Of a stretch of DNA of 64,000 nt, positions 33,660-45,654 are shown one piece after another. Each line of letters opens with the position of its first letter. Position 1 is the stretch's first letter. Source of the DNA: Branchiostoma floridae. Taxonomy: Eukaryota; Chordata; Leptocardii; Amphioxiformes; Branchiostomatidae. Where the stretch lies: positions 6,895,840 through 6,959,839 of the forward strand of contig NC_049983.1 in assembly GCF_000003815.2 (NCBI RefSeq). Direction: 5' to 3'. Position numbers and translations under genes: made by a program. Below the pieces are notes generated by a model. That model ran no database searches and was not told the DNA's origin. It saw only the letters and a list, made by a program, of their open reading frames with translations.

Positions 33660-35800
33660 TTGGAATGCTTCAAGGCAACTAAATTTCACAGTCTAAGAAC
33701 TGAATCTGTCACAGTAAGCCGATATAAGTTCGTTTGAACGTGAAATCTATAAAGACCAAAACCATTATAATTATCAGTCCATCAGTGCATTCTTTTGGGT
33801 GCATATGTCTCTTCAGGCTAGCCACATGAATACGAAATCATAAAACAGATAAGCTTGAAAACTTTGGAATCGTTGTAAATGTTTGGAAGATTTGTTGTCT
33901 TAACGACTGAGCGTGAAATTGTTAAAATCCCCAAATCCTTATTCAAACTATTTCTCTATCAGTGAGCTCTTTTTGGTACATATATTCATCCAGCCTAGCT
34001 ACATAGGAATGTCACATCATAAACTAAATTTACCGAGGAGATGTTAGAATCGTTAAAAATGTTTGAAAGATTTCTTATCTTAACGGCTAAACGTGAAATC
34101 TTTCGTATTCTAGGCCTTAGTCCAAACTAAAGATTTGTCCATGAGTGCGCTCTTTTGGTACACATATCGCTTCAGTCTAGCTATATAAGAGTTACAAATC
34201 ATAAAAAATTATTATCGAGGAGACAGCAGAAGCGTTAAAAATGTGTGAAAGATTTCTTATCATAGCAGCTAAACGTGAAATCTTTCAAATTCAAAGCCTT
34301 ACACCAAACTAAATGTCCAACATTGCACTCTTTTTGGTTTACATGTCACTTCAGTCTAGCCATATAAAAGTTACAAATCATAACAAAAATTATCGAGGAG
34401 ACATCAGAAGCGTTAAGAATGTGTGAAAGATTTCTTATCATAGTGGCTAAACGTGAAATCTTTCAAATTCCAAGCCTTACTCCAAACTGAAAATTTGATT
34501 GTCCACCAGTGCGCTGTTTTAGGTACTCATATCACCTCAGTCTAGCCACATAAGAGTTACAAATCATAAAAAATTATCGAGGAGACATCAGGAGCGTTAA
34601 AAATGTTTGAAATATTTCTTATCATAGCGGCTAGACGTGAAATCTTTCAAATTCCAAGGCTCACTCCAAACTGATTGTCCACCAGAGCGCTCTTTGGGTA
34701 CACACAGCCAAGCCACAAAGTAGTACCACATCATAAACATAACTAGGGGGCAAAACTTATGTCACCTATTTCTGAGCACAAGATCTATCTAATACCCGAC
34801 ATTCGTGACCATAGCTTATTCAGAACACGAAATAGCACAACCGGAAGTTACACTGTAGTACCAAGGGAAGCCGCTAGGGGGCCCAAAATCTATTCATTTC
34901 CAGCTTTTATCACACTCCACCAGCACACCAAGTATCAAACCAATACAGCCAGCCGTTCTTGAGTTGACAGACAAACGGACTGGCAGACAAACGCTAGCGA
35001 AAATGTAACCTCCATGACAATTCATGTAGGTGATAATCTAGGAGACATCAGAAGCATTAAAATGTTTGAAAGATTTCTTATCATAGCGGCAAAACATGAA
35101 ATCTGTCAAATTCCAGGCTTAACTCCAAACGGAAAATTTAACTGTCCATCAGTGCGCTCTTTTCGGTACACATATTACTTCAGTCTACCCATATATGAGT
35201 GCCACATCATAAACAAAAAATCTCGTTTGAAGCCTTGAAAATGCTTGTAAGATTCTAAACGACTAAACGTGTAATATTTTAAAATTCCTAACCTTACTCC
35301 AAACTAATTGTCCATCAGTGAGCTCTATTTGGGTCACATATCACTCTAGCCGAGCTATATAGGGGTGGCTCATCCCAAGCAAAAATAATCTCGGAACGTT
35401 GAAAATGTTTTGAAATATTTCTTGGCTTAACGACGGAACGTGAAATCTTTACAATCCTAAACCTTAACCTTAATTCAAATTATCTGTTCATAAGTGCGCT
35501 CTTTTTGGTTCACATATCCCTTTAGCCTAGCTTCATAGGGGAGGCTCATCCTAAACAAAAATAGTATCGGAGACGTCAGAAGCGTTGAAAATGTTTGAAA
35601 AATTTATTGCCTTAACGACTCGATGGGAAATCTTTACAATTCCAAACCTTAACGTTAATTCAAACTATTTTTCGATCGATCAATGCGCTCTTTTGAGTAC
35701 ACATACCATTCCAGCATAGCCACACAACACAGGAGTACCACATTATAAGCAAAAATAATCTCTGAGACGTTAGAAGCGTAAGAAAAAGATTTCTTACCTT
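33660..35800 (+). repeat. ~178-bp tandem array, about eleven units
   Basis: The motif AACGTGAAATCTTTCAAATTCC and variants recur at about 33742, 33912, 34091, 34273, 34451, 34637, 35096, 35265, 35443 and 35626. Units also share GTGCGCTCTTTTGGTACAC and TCAGTCTAGCCATATAAGAG. A copy of module J (34745-35025) explains the one long interval. Divergence between units is roughly 15-30% by eye. Confidence 0.88.
34745..35025 (+). repeat. Module J copy inside the 178-bp array
   Basis: GGGGGCAAAACTTATGTCAC, CTAGGGGGCCCAAAATCTAT, CCAGCCGTTCTTGAG and AACCTCCATGACAATTCAT correspond to 43687-44010 over about 280 bp. It interrupts the tandem array at 33660-35800. Confidence 0.75.
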
Positions 35801-36382
35801 TACGACGAATAAGACAAAGAAGAAGCGGCCATGGCGAGAGGGAGGCGCTGGTGTGATGTCCTTTTCTCTTCCCCAGCAAACGGCATGGGCGACTTCGTAA
35901 CTGTGCGTTCGAACGGGTGGGTTCCGATATCATGAAGTACAGTATACACGGACAGGAGATGACGCAACACCCCACACACATACGCGTGTGAGAAGCCCTC
36001 TCATTGGTCTAATTGATCACTCCAAGGACCAATCACGGGTGTCGGTGTGTCCCTAGTCGTCATCTGACGCAGAGTCGACATTTGATAGCGTGACAACGGA
36101 AGTGTGGACGAGAAAGTTTCCCATCTCTGATCATAAGGTGCGTGCGCACGAAAATCATTTCAATCAACATTTCGCGATCACGTCCACCTTTTGATAAGCT
36201 TTTATAGGATATGCTCAACATCTAACGGTAATGATGATAAGAATAATAATCATAATTATAATAATGAAGTCGAGGAGGACCCACTAGACCACGCGATGAA
36301 TTTTTTTACGGTCGTAAACAGACCATTTTATTATGAACTGTTCCTAAATTATCAGATTAAAGTGGTTTGTGGATTAGATTCT
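35801..36382. other. Unassigned, with a CCAAT-type motif pair
   Basis: TCATTGGTCTAATTG (about 36002) and AGGACCAATCACG (about 36026) are inverted CCAAT-like motifs. A pyrimidine-rich CTTTTCTCTTCCCCAG at 35862-35877 is a good acceptor by sequence, but the 16-codon frame after it ends at a TGA. Confidence 0.3.
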
Positions 36383-36980
36383 TGGGGTTGTGTGGTGTAA
36401 CGGAGTGTTTAGCTCAGCACCAAGTGGTCCCGGGTTATTCTGTCATGTCACAGATTCTGTGACCTTGGGAAAGGCACTTTTCACGAATGCACTCCATCCA
36501 GGTGTAGAAAAGGTACCTGGTTTGGGAGGAGGGGGGGTACAAGGTGGTGGGAGGAGAGGGATGGGTTTCACCTTCCAATTCCGTGCAGACACAGTAGATA
36601 ACAATAGTTGAAATATTTTATTGCAAATTCATGCCCATGGGGCTAATTGCAAGTGAACAAAATCAAATACATGGAGTGATTGAAAACGGGTAAATAATCT
36701 AAATTCTAACATACAACAGATTAACTGATATGTACATACAAGATATCGAGTACGATTTCAAACCTACATTACTATTGCGGGGTTTGACTTCTTTTTTGAA
36801 AACAGTTGAAAATGAAATGTCCCACATTTTATTGATAACAAACAATCCACTGGCGCCCCTACATGCTGAAAAGGCTTTAGGACTATATGTTTATCTTCTG
36901 ACTGTACTGTGTATGTGGCACTGTTAAAATAAGGTACTAACTTGAGTCCAATACCACCTTGTCTTCGTCTGTCTAAAGCA
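36383..36980 (+). mobile_element. SINE split by a LINE 3' end
   Basis: The head TGTGGTGTAACGGAGTGTTTAG, with B-box-like CCCGGGTTATTC, and the body CTTGGGAAAGGCACTTTTCA run to about 36605. The tail GTACTGTGTATGTGGCACTG resumes at about 36902. The intervening 36606-36890 begins GAAATATTTTATTGCAAATT, a reversed LINE-type 3' end with an AATAAA signal, so a retrotransposon inserted into the SINE. Confidence 0.65.
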
Positions 36981-37033
36981 AATAAGCAAAAATTAATATT
37001 CTTGACAACAACGTCTTCCATCTTAACGTCGGT

Positions 37034-37335
37034 GATGGTTAGACATCCAGGTAATAGGATACGCCAAAAAGCAGTTACTCAAGCAACTGGATATAACTTT
37101 TGAAACGGTCAGACGATTTAGACAGCCGTCTGGCGTCTGGAGAATTCTTGCTGGAGTTTTTATATCCTAGCTGTGAATTGATATTATACCTAGCTGCACA
37201 TTCACAGCTAGAATTAAAAAAAAACAGCCTAGAATTCTCCAGTGTCGCTGACGAAAGATGCCGGATTGCTTTTTGAAACGTCTAACCGTTTCCAAAATCA
37301 TATCCAGTTGCTTGAGTTGCTTTTTGGCTTCTCTA
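37034..37335. mobile_element. Element D, copy 2, long foldback with hammerhead-like core
   Basis: The left arm has GTTACTCAAGCAACTGGATA and the right arm TATCCAGTTGCTTGAGTTGC. Inside is a second inverted pair around GAATTCT (CTGGAGAATTCTTGCTGGAG on the left, CTAGAATTCTCCAG on the right) and TAGCTGTGAAT/ATTCACAGCTA. At 37248-37254 is CTGACGA, followed 20 bases later by GAAAC (37275-37279), as in hammerhead cores. Penelope-like elements are known to carry such ribozymes, but no coding part of one is present. Confidence 0.65.
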
Positions 37336-37910
37336 TCTTTGTTTTGACCAGCTATATGTTTTGGGCGCCCTTGCATTAGCATAGCATCTACGTTGAAAGA
37401 GCGCACTCAGTCACAAGGCCCAGTTGAGATTGCTATTGACAGTTCCTAAGTCGCTGAAAAATCGTTCTCACTGGCTAAAATGCATTTGGTCTTCGATCGC
37501 TGTTTCAGTGACATCATAAACGCAAGGGCAAAGAATGGACCAAAAGATCAACAAGACCGAGTCAAACAGTCGTTCTAACACGGTCAGACTTCTGACAGAG
37601 CCTTTGTTTGTTTATTGTTTGTAGATTTGTTTGTTCGGTAAACCACATCGCGGCGTGAAAGAGCTAGCACTTAATAATAGCCTTTAGCTAGTTAGGAAGC
37701 CCTGGCTGTATTTCTCACTACGGTAGCCGAATAAATCAAATGAAATCAAAAGTCTAGGTTTGAACTAAAGAGCACAAGCTGCATGCATATCCCAAAAGAT
37801 ATATTTGATCCGCTCACTCAAAGAAGGTCAAGTACTTTTTCCAATACGTGCGGTGTGATCTTTGACGTACTCGAGGTGTGACTCTCCCTAAAACACGAGA
37901 CCGCCACTTA

Positions 37911-38155
37911 AGGCCCCCTCTCACTTGACGTGCGGCACGCTTGCGGCATTGCTGCGTTCGTTCACTGCGTCACTGTTTTGTTATTTTCTTCGATTTTTTA
38001 TGATTCAGATATTGCTCAATACGTAAAAGTATAACATAAAAGACGACAAAATATACAACAAGTAAGAAAATTCGTTCTTTATCTCTGAAATTCGTTGAGC
38101 ATCTTCCGAACGCAGCAATGCCGCAAGCGTGCCGCACGTCAAGTGAGAGGGGGCC
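37911..38155. mobile_element. MITE family B, copy 2 (TTA duplication), almost identical to copy 1
   Basis: By eye this copy differs from the one at 21421 at only about two positions in ~246 bp (GCGC to GCTC, TTT to TCT). It is flanked by TTA on both sides. The near identity implies recent transposition of family B compared with the diverged family A copies. Confidence 0.93.
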
Positions 38156-38865
38156 TTTAGATAGCGCCCTATCAAACAGGCGCCCCTAGCCGAAGCTAGA
38201 TACTCATTTTCACCCGAGTGAATTCGAAGAGAGGAAAGACGTGCAAAGTGCTTTTCCCATAGGCACGAGGTCAGTAAAAACCAAGAAACACGAACCTAGC
38301 ACCTCTGGGTTTTAAACCAAACACCTTAAGGCCCCCTCTCCGTACCCCAGGCACGTTAAAGAACCCCCACACGTGCGATGGTGCGGTATGCGATGGTGCA
38401 AAATCCTTCCGTCTAGAATTGGTGATTCTCTATAAATCACCCGGACTTCAGGAAGAATAGTGACATATCAGTCACTAATGGAGATCTGTATAACCAAACC
38501 AAGCCGTGTGCTGTAATGAACACTGTGTGGGCAGCCAATATCACGTCAGATACGCCTTGCTGCCTGCAGCCTTGAGAGTATTGAGCAATGTGAAGGACAG
38601 TTACTCAGTGGCTATGCCCCGGTTGTGAGTAATACTGCCCTGTGGTGAATGGCGGGTAAAATTGGATGTCTACCAAGCCATATCCTCGCGGTGACACCAA
38701 AAATGGTCACACATAAAAGCACGGTCTTTTGATCATTGCGTGGCTGCCTGACCAATGCATGAATCACATGCTGCTAGAACAAGTTCACAGGTCCGCTAAT
38801 GGCCCACAGCTTTTTACTGGACATACATTACACCGAGATAAGACCAGAGCATGGAAATCTTCAGA
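38156..38865. other. Unassigned
   Basis: No long frame. CACCTTAAGGCCCCCTCTCC at about 38320-38341 repeats the first bases of the family B end, without the rest of the element. Confidence 0.4.
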
Positions 38866-39120
38866 AGGTGGTGTCTCAGTGCACTTGGGGCACCGGTGCG
38901 GCACTTTGGGGTTCGTTCACTGCGGCGCTCTTGTGTTATTTTTTGCCGATTTTCTTTTATAATTCAGATATTGAGTAATAGGTAAAAATATGACTTAGAA
39001 GACAAAAAAATGCATAATACATACGTAAGAAAATTCGTTCTCTATCTCTGAAAATCGTTGAGTAATCTTTTGAACCCCGCAGTGCCGCACCGGTACCCCA
39101 AGTGCAGTGAGATACCACCT
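38866..39120. mobile_element. MITE family A, copy 10
   Basis: This copy is full length with both arms intact (AGGTGGTGTCTCAGTGCAC and GTGCAGTGAGATACCACCT). The three-base flanks differ (AGA, CTA). Its right end directly abuts the left end of a family N element at 39121, so the duplication may have been lost in a secondary event. Confidence 0.85.
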
Positions 39121-39868
39121 CTATGAATGACATGCTCTGCAGGCTCCTAATTTAATGCGAGAGGGCGAAAAATACCCAAGATGGGTAAAAAATAACAAGA
39201 TTTTCAAAACAAACATCATAACACAATGTAACGATAATTGAAGCAACAAAACATGCTATCAAAGCTAAAAAGTGCTTTATTTTTTTCTGCATTTAATTTG
39301 TACACTGGTATATCACTTACCAAGTTGGCAACTACAATCATAGCTACTCCATTGGCGCCATTTCTATTATCGAACTATTTTCCCTTCTACAACTAGTACG
39401 GTCATGGCTGCATATTCCTTACTAGTGTTACTATCAATGCTACCACGTAATTGTTTTCAATTTTGGTGCTTTCTTGTCATGTTGATCATCTCAAAATCAA
39501 ATGCCACTGCAGTTCTAGAGCAAGCTGCTAGGGGCCCAAACATACATTACTTCTTCCTTATATCACAAGCTATATCTGCCACCAAGAAATCAAAACCATA
39601 GCATGGCCAGGTCAAAAGGTACAAAAATTGAAGTTCTGCTGCAGTACCAATGTCACATACTAGAGGGCCCAAAATCAATCTTGAACTTTGTCTTCCCAAC
39701 CCCTACCCACATATCAAATATCATTGTAATACATGAGGTTTTACAGTTATGCTGACCACAAATATCCAGAAGCCCAAACACGCAAATGTTAACACACATG
39801 CTAAAAACTTTACCTCAATTTTTCATGGAGGTAATTGATGATCGCGCTGATGTCATCCATAAAATTTA
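39121..39868. mobile_element. Element N, copy 3, with other repeat sequence inside
   Basis: Left end CTATGAATGACATGCTCTG, then AATACCCAAGATGGGTAAAA and an interior homologous to 59500-59830. The right end TGATGTCATCCATAAAATTT is at 39849-39868. Between about 39490 and 39840 there is a copy of the dispersed module J (CTGCTGCAGTACC ... AGGGCCCAAAATC), so the element is nested or chimeric. Confidence 0.55.
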
Positions 39869-40204
39869 CTCGCTGTGGCCTTATTGAACTTTTGACAAAT
39901 ACATTCACCGTATCTATACCGTTCTTTCATCGGATCGTCAGCGTGCTCAGTGACTCGCGATAACCTCACAAGCGGAAACGGCGTTTTCCTTTTCTAAACA
40001 CATCCTGAAAACTGACATGACTGATGCACTCGGTTTCTCCTAAGATCGATCTGGTGGCTTAGTGGAATTACCCGACTGAAAGGGGGATCCGTAGGTTACG
40101 TCGGATGCACTTTAGGAAATTAGCAAGTGTTGTGTTGGCTGTTATTCCGTCTTCTTCTCGGACTATTACGGAGTCACTTCGCATTTCACGGGTCGCTCTT
40201 CAAG

Positions 40205-40322
40205 TCGGCAAAAAGCAATCGTTCAAGCAACGGGATATGTCTGACCGTTTCTAAAATTATATCCGGTTGCTTGAAGTAATGCAATTTGGCGTATCTTGTT
40301 ACCTGGATGTCTAACCTTAAAA
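40205..40322. mobile_element. Element D, copy 3, short
   Basis: Inverted arms AAGCAATCGTTCAAGCAACG and CGGTTGCTTGAAGTAATGC surround TCTGACCGTTTCTAAAATTA. The end GGCGTATCTTGTTACCTGGATGTC matches copies 1 and 2. The central ribozyme-like part is missing. Confidence 0.6.
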
Positions 40323-40384
40323 TCGACACTCTTCAAGTCATCGGGTGATCAGTCGTAACGCTAGTATACCTTTACCCTTAAATT

Positions 40385-40720
40385 GATATCTACTAATGAT
40401 CTGTAGTAATTTGAAAATATCTAATTAAAAAAAAATCATCTTTCAACTACAAATTGCTAGCAGATATCAATTTGCGCAACTGTGAGTTTGTAGCTTTCAT
40501 CATTATGCACAGGAAAAACATAGTTTCATTGCAGTGGTATGTACCAAAAGGCTGTATTTTGTCAAAGAAAAAAATAATATTAGGGGCAATAAAACCTGAT
40601 GACGTCATCAACATGGTCCCAAAATATCATATTTAGAATTCGTTATGGCTCCATTCTTTCTTAATTCATTAATGAGAAATCAACGGAAGGTCAAAATGCT
40701 AATTTAGCCAACCTAAATAC
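40385..40720. repeat. Half copy of the 22.3-23.1 kb palindromic element
   Basis: GCTTTCATCATTATGCACAG, TTCATTGCAGTGGTATGTAC, CCTGATGACGTCATCAACAT and TCAACGGAAGGTCAAAATGC follow the order of the right arm at 22880-23090. Confidence 0.65.
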
Positions 40721-41449
40721 CTTAAAATATTAAAGTTTGAAACCACCATCTAACTTGATTTCCCTATACATCTTGTTTTTAGACATGACGGATATATGTT
40801 GCCTTCAGATAAAGGTGAACTAGCGTTTAAGAGCCTTTTTGGTTGTTTTGTCGCATCTGTTTTACTTGTACTTAGTTGTAGATTCGTTTTTTTGCTGACA
40901 CGCTGAAGATATTCATTTGCCAAAAAATCGTGTCAGCTACTTGTATGTTAATGAACATCGATTTATCTATAGTCTCATCAAAATGTCAGTTCATGGGATG
41001 ATTCCAGTTACATTAACCTAATTTTGAACAAGTATATGTCATCGATTATGTAAATCATAGCTTACCCTAGCAATACAACGGTATTGAGTGACACAACAAA
41101 AATACAAGGTCTACTACGCATACATATATACAATTCGATGCATCTGAAATGATTAACATGTTCAGTTTAATTTGCCGTTTACACTCAACTGGCTCTAAGG
41201 TCTTAAACCGTGCTTGAAATTATCTATCTACCTATATATTTGTACAAAGTAAGGGTTATTTCCTCTTAGAATGTAGTTTTAATCCTATAGATTTAAAAAT
41301 GTATCTATATGATTAAATGTATTGAATTCTACTGAATCAGTAGCAAGATCGATATCAGAGTTAAGGTATCCACTTATAAATAATCATGACAATATTCCGT
41401 CAAGCCCTTGAGTTATTCTCTGTCAAGCTCTGAAAATCTGAAAATTGGT

Positions 41450-41720
41450 CCCTACAGCCCCCGAAAAAAAAAGTAAAGGGTCCAAAACCTGCACAACTTA
41501 CTCTCGATTCTGAGAGCTATCTACAACTCAAAACCAATGACCATAGCATGTCCAGGACACAAGATATCAAAATCGGAGGTTTTGCTGCAGCACAATAACT
41601 CGCCGCTAGGTGGCACATAATCTAAGCCTTACCCTTATAACAAATATCAAAAACAGTCCATTCCAGTCAGGCATTCTCTAGTTATCTTGCGGACAGACAT
41701 TTCCTTCACAAACACACAAC
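41450..41720 (+). repeat. Module J, diverged copy
   Basis: CATAGCATGTCCAGGACACA, GGTTTTGCTGCAGCACAATA and ACTCGCCGCTAGGTGGCAC correspond to the module J order. Confidence 0.45.
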
Positions 41721-41723
41721 TAA

Positions 41724-41920
41724 ATGTGGTGTCTCACTGCACTTGAGGCACCGGTGCGGCACTGCGGGGTTCGAAAGATACTTGCATTTTGTTGTTTTCT
41801 AAGTCATACTTTTACATATTTCGCAATATCTTAATTTAGAAAAAAAATCGGCGAAAATAACACAACAGTGAACGATTCCCACAGTGGCGCATCGGTGCCC
41901 CAAGTGAAATGAGATACAAC
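41724..41920. mobile_element. MITE family A, copy 11, internally deleted
   Basis: Left end ATGTGGTGTCTCACTGCAC preceded by TAA (41721-41723). The interior is shortened after GTTCGAAAGATAC. The right arm is eroded (GCATCGGTGCCCCAAGTG, then GAGATACAAC), and no right TAA remains. Confidence 0.75.
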
Positions 41921-43099
41921 AGTCAGTACAAAACCGAGCGGAGGTAATTCAGACTACGTGGTTTTATATTCACTTACTCGGGATGTCCAGTAACGTTTAC
42001 AAATACAAGTCCAAAATTACCTATAAAGCCACAGAGGGCGAACATAGAAAAACCCTTAATGACGTCCAAGCACCAGTCATCAAAGATACTCTCAACACAC
42101 CAGCTCGCGCGTAAAGTCGTTTGAAGCTCTCTTGCGCGCGCGTTTTATGGAATCCATTCTGACGTGCTAAAAGCAATTTACAAACTATTCAAGATACGAG
42201 GGTAGCATTCGGTGCAAGTATCATAACAACTCGATTTCTGGGGTCAGCAAGTCTAAGTAATAGTAAAAGCTGCAGCTGCTAAACTGGTAGCTGCCTCACA
42301 GCTTAAATCCTGGTTCTAATTGGTTGAGTACATAGGAAAGAACAACCTCAGGCCAACCACACACACTTACAACACATCTTCAGAAACGACATTTCCCCGT
42401 TTGGAGCTTTATTCGAGCGAACGCGCAAAAATGTTTCGCCGTGTGGCTTCTTATGTGCTTTGATCTCGAATGAGCACAAACACAGTGGGGCCTGGCTTTT
42501 ATGCACCAGGTGCACCAGCAGTGCCACCAGCACTGAAAGTGGAAGGGCTTAGAACCCCTCTCCCTGGAGAAATATACCACGTTAAAGAAATAACAGGGAA
42601 ACCTGCTGCCTTATGTGCCACTGGTCACTTCAAGCCCATTTTTCCTTGTTATTGTTGTAGTTGTTGACCTTAAACTTCAAGGTCAACAAATAGAACGACA
42701 ACAACAACGTGCGACATACCACAAAAAGGTTTTCCTTTTTTTTTACTTCTAAGAGCTGTGAAAAAACTTGCAAGGTTCCCCGGGCCCGGGATGTTACATC
42801 CTTATTTTCAAGGTGGTTTCATATTTCCATAGGGAATCCATGGAATGAAGAGTCCTCATGTCGTCCATTACCATCATGAGCGTCACTACCCCTATACACA
42901 CCCTTCGTACCCACTTGTGCTAATGATGGTGTGACCTATAAGCTCATACGAATTCCGAATGTGCATTCGCAGCGACATGGATTATGGGTAATATATCAAA
43001 GAACATAATTTATGCGTGGTGTTGTTCATCATTGACTAACGTACACATCTCACAAGTATAAAATTCCAATCATTAGACATAAAGCGGCTTTGCAATTTT
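41921..43099. other. Unassigned
   Basis: Overlapping short frames at 42348-42667 on both strands show no domain. The (AAC)n stretch at 42692-42706 and an A/T-rich run are the only simple features. Confidence 0.4.
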
Positions 43100-43935
43100 T
43101 ACTTAAATTATGCAAATAAGTTCCTCATTACCATATTTGGTATCTGCTTATATTCAATCTATCATAATTAACAAGTGTTACATTTATTGAAGTCCAGTTA
43201 TTGCTAATAATGGTACTATACAATTTCCTCATCAATTATGCAAATAAGGTCCTCATTTGCATAACATGTATATCATTATGAACACCTTTGCCTAAGCTAC
43301 CTGCACCCCTAAAATGATGCCAATCCGTCAATCCTTTCTGCAGTTATCCTCTTTGGAATGTCTTGACAAAAACGCCCCTGCAGTTCCGAAATTACATGTT
43401 AGGGGGCTGAAATCTGCCCCACTTTGTCATGACACTGCAAGCTATCTACCACCTAAATGTCAAGACTATATCATGTCCGGGACAAGAGATACATTGAAAA
43501 AACTGCCATGATAGAATATTCTCATTAATTATGCAAATTTACTCCTATTTTGTATAACTGGTATCTTATCTTGTACAACATTGTCTAAGGTACCTACATA
43601 CCAAAAATCATGAAAATCCATTGTTCCCTTCTTGAGTTATCCTCTTCAGAAGTTTTGGACAAAAATGCCCCTGCTATCCCAAACCTAGTTGGTAGGGGGC
43701 CAAAACTTATGTCACTTATTCCTGAGCACAAGAGCTATCTAACACTCAAAAATTGTGACCATAGCGTGTTCAGAACACGAGATAGCAAAACCGGAAGTTG
43801 CGCTGCAGTACCAAGGGAAGCCTCTAGGGGGCCCAAAATCTAATCACTTCTAGCTTTCATCGCACCCCACCAACACACCAAGTATGAAACTAATCCATCC
43901 AGCCGTTCTTGAGATATCTTGTTGACAGACAGACA

Positions 43936-43971
<36 letters not shown>

Positions 43972-44012
43972 CTGGGTAAAATATAACCTCCATGACATTT
44001 CATTGAGGTAAT
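43100..44012 (+). repeat. Module J block (two to three copies) with (AC)n tail
   Basis: TTATGCAAATAAG ... CCTCATT words, then TTTCTGCAGTTATCCTCTTT and CAAAAACGCCCCTGCAGT, recur at about 43330-43400 and 43610-43680. CTAGGGGGCCCAAAATCTAA, CCAGCCGTTCTTGAG and (AC)n at 43937-43968 follow, ending AACCTCCATGACATTTC. The order resembles a retroposon or DNA element 3' region, but I cannot name it. Confidence 0.55.
43931..43970. repeat. (AC)n microsatellite in module J
   Basis: ACAGACAGACAGACACACAC and further AC repeats; it marks the tail of module J. Confidence 0.9.
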
Positions 44013-44436
44013 GAAGGCTTCTGAGACATAACAAAATACGTCTGGGCATATTTGTGACATCGAGGCAATGAGGAGAGAACTGACAAATTAGGGCCTCTCA
44101 CCTATGACATTTTACCCACAAATCTTGTCTTCGCGCATGCGTACTCAGAAGTTTGAACGAGCTTTTTCATACTCTAGTACACTCTCAAAATGATATGATT
44201 ATGTACCACGGAAGTTTACACTTACTGCTCAATTACTCCCTTCACATTTGTGCGTATATTCAAGAGCGTATAGGTTCTGTATTGGCATTTTTTGGCCTAG
44301 GTAAAGTTTTAGGGGAATGGGTTGTTTTTAACCCACCGTTGTGTAGCCTGATTATCCAACAGAAAAAAATGGGGGGGGGGGGCGTAAACTTGACCTAAGC
44401 AAACAAATCAGTGTGCAACTCGTAGTGTGATTAACA

Positions 44437-44665
44437 ATGATGTTATCTTACTGCACTTGGGGGCACCAGTGCGGCACTGCGGAGTTCGTTCACTGCGGCG
44501 CTGTTGTGTCATTTTCGCCGATTTATTTTTATGATTCAGATATCGCGTAGTATGTAAAAGTATGACTAAGAAGATAAAAAATACACAAAAAGTAATAAAA
44601 TTCGTTGAGTATCTTTCTATCCCACTGTGACGCAAGCTTGGTGCAAGTGTAGCAAGAGTGCACCT
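44437..44665. mobile_element. MITE family A, copy 12, diverged
   Basis: The left arm TGTTATCTTACTGCACTTGG and the standard interior are clear. The right arm is strongly altered (GACGCAAGCTTGGTGCAAG, then GCACCT), a sign of age. Confidence 0.65.
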
Positions 44666-45051
44666 TATGATAGACAACAGTAATAGTTACAAATGACAAC
44701 GGGACACTGAAAATGTTCGCAATTCTCCGAAGACCACTTTTGTAAAGCCTGTGTTACAATTTAAGCGAACGCCGGCCGAATTTGAAGAGCGACTGGCGCT
44801 CGTTATATCTCGCTAGCGTTGACATATTTTCGCTGGAAAACCTGCCCTGTCACAAATTGGACGGCGCTCGGGAGATGTCCAACACTAATGATTATATAAC
44901 CCCCATGAGATGGTAGCATCTCTTGGACATGGATGAAATGACAATCGACTGACCCAGTAAAAAGCCAATATTTGGATCAGCTTAAATTGCTTAGCTATGG
45001 GAAATATTTAGGACATGGGTGCGGTGGACGGGACCACTGAAAATAATAATA

Positions 45052-45330
45052 TCAACCCATTCCAAAAAAAGTATACAACAGCCCCACATGCCAAATTGAA
45101 TCAAATGCTTTTGATAAATCAACAAAGCAAGCAAATAAACATTTTACTGAATTGGTGCGTTTTGATATAAGAGTTTTCAAAATGATGATATTATCAGATG
45201 TTCTGTAATGTTTGCAAAATCCTGTTTGATTTGGTTGGATAAACATTAAATTTGAGATAGATTAATCCAAAATCTCATTAAATGCTAAACAAAATCGTTG
45301 CCGAGGCCTCGCTGAATTTAAGCGCATGAA
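45052..45330 (-). pseudogene. Decayed LINE reverse transcriptase fragment
   Basis: The minus strand reads QTGFCKHYRTSDNIIILKTL and then FACFVDLSKAFDSIWHVGLL. These match the region before, and motif A of, non-LTR retrotransposon reverse transcriptases (consensus FVDFxKAFDSVWHxGL), including the first catalytic Asp. Upstream codons still look RT-like (AFNEILD) but contain an in-frame stop. The frame ends in a stop just after the GMG that normally leads to motif B. No motif C (YADD) was recognised in the following bases. This is a dead, truncated insertion of the CR1/L2/Jockey type. Confidence 0.8.
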
Positions 45331-45654
45331 TATGATGATTGATTCATGGCACGAACAGTTGGTAGTCCTAATGGCTTACATAAGCATTGAATGTCGAGGG
45401 GAACTGGCAATTCCCATAACCACATCATCTTATAGCGCAACAACAAATCATGATTAACACGGTACCCGGCCACCCGCGGTTATCCGTAATGGTCTGAGTC
45501 TGAGATAAATTTACAGCTTAGGGCACGAAATGAAGTCTTGTATTTTTCTTAAGGCAGGATAGTTCCAATTATTAGTCTTGTGAATGCTTCGGTCCCTTAA
45601 ATTTCTCATTACACCCCCTTTGCGACCAGTATGCGCCCGCTAAGGTTAACGTCA

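Noticed and set aside
34000-35800. CRISPR-like array because of the regular spacing
   Set aside because: Units are ~178 bp and diverged along their full length, with no short conserved repeat and unique spacer; the genome is eukaryotic.
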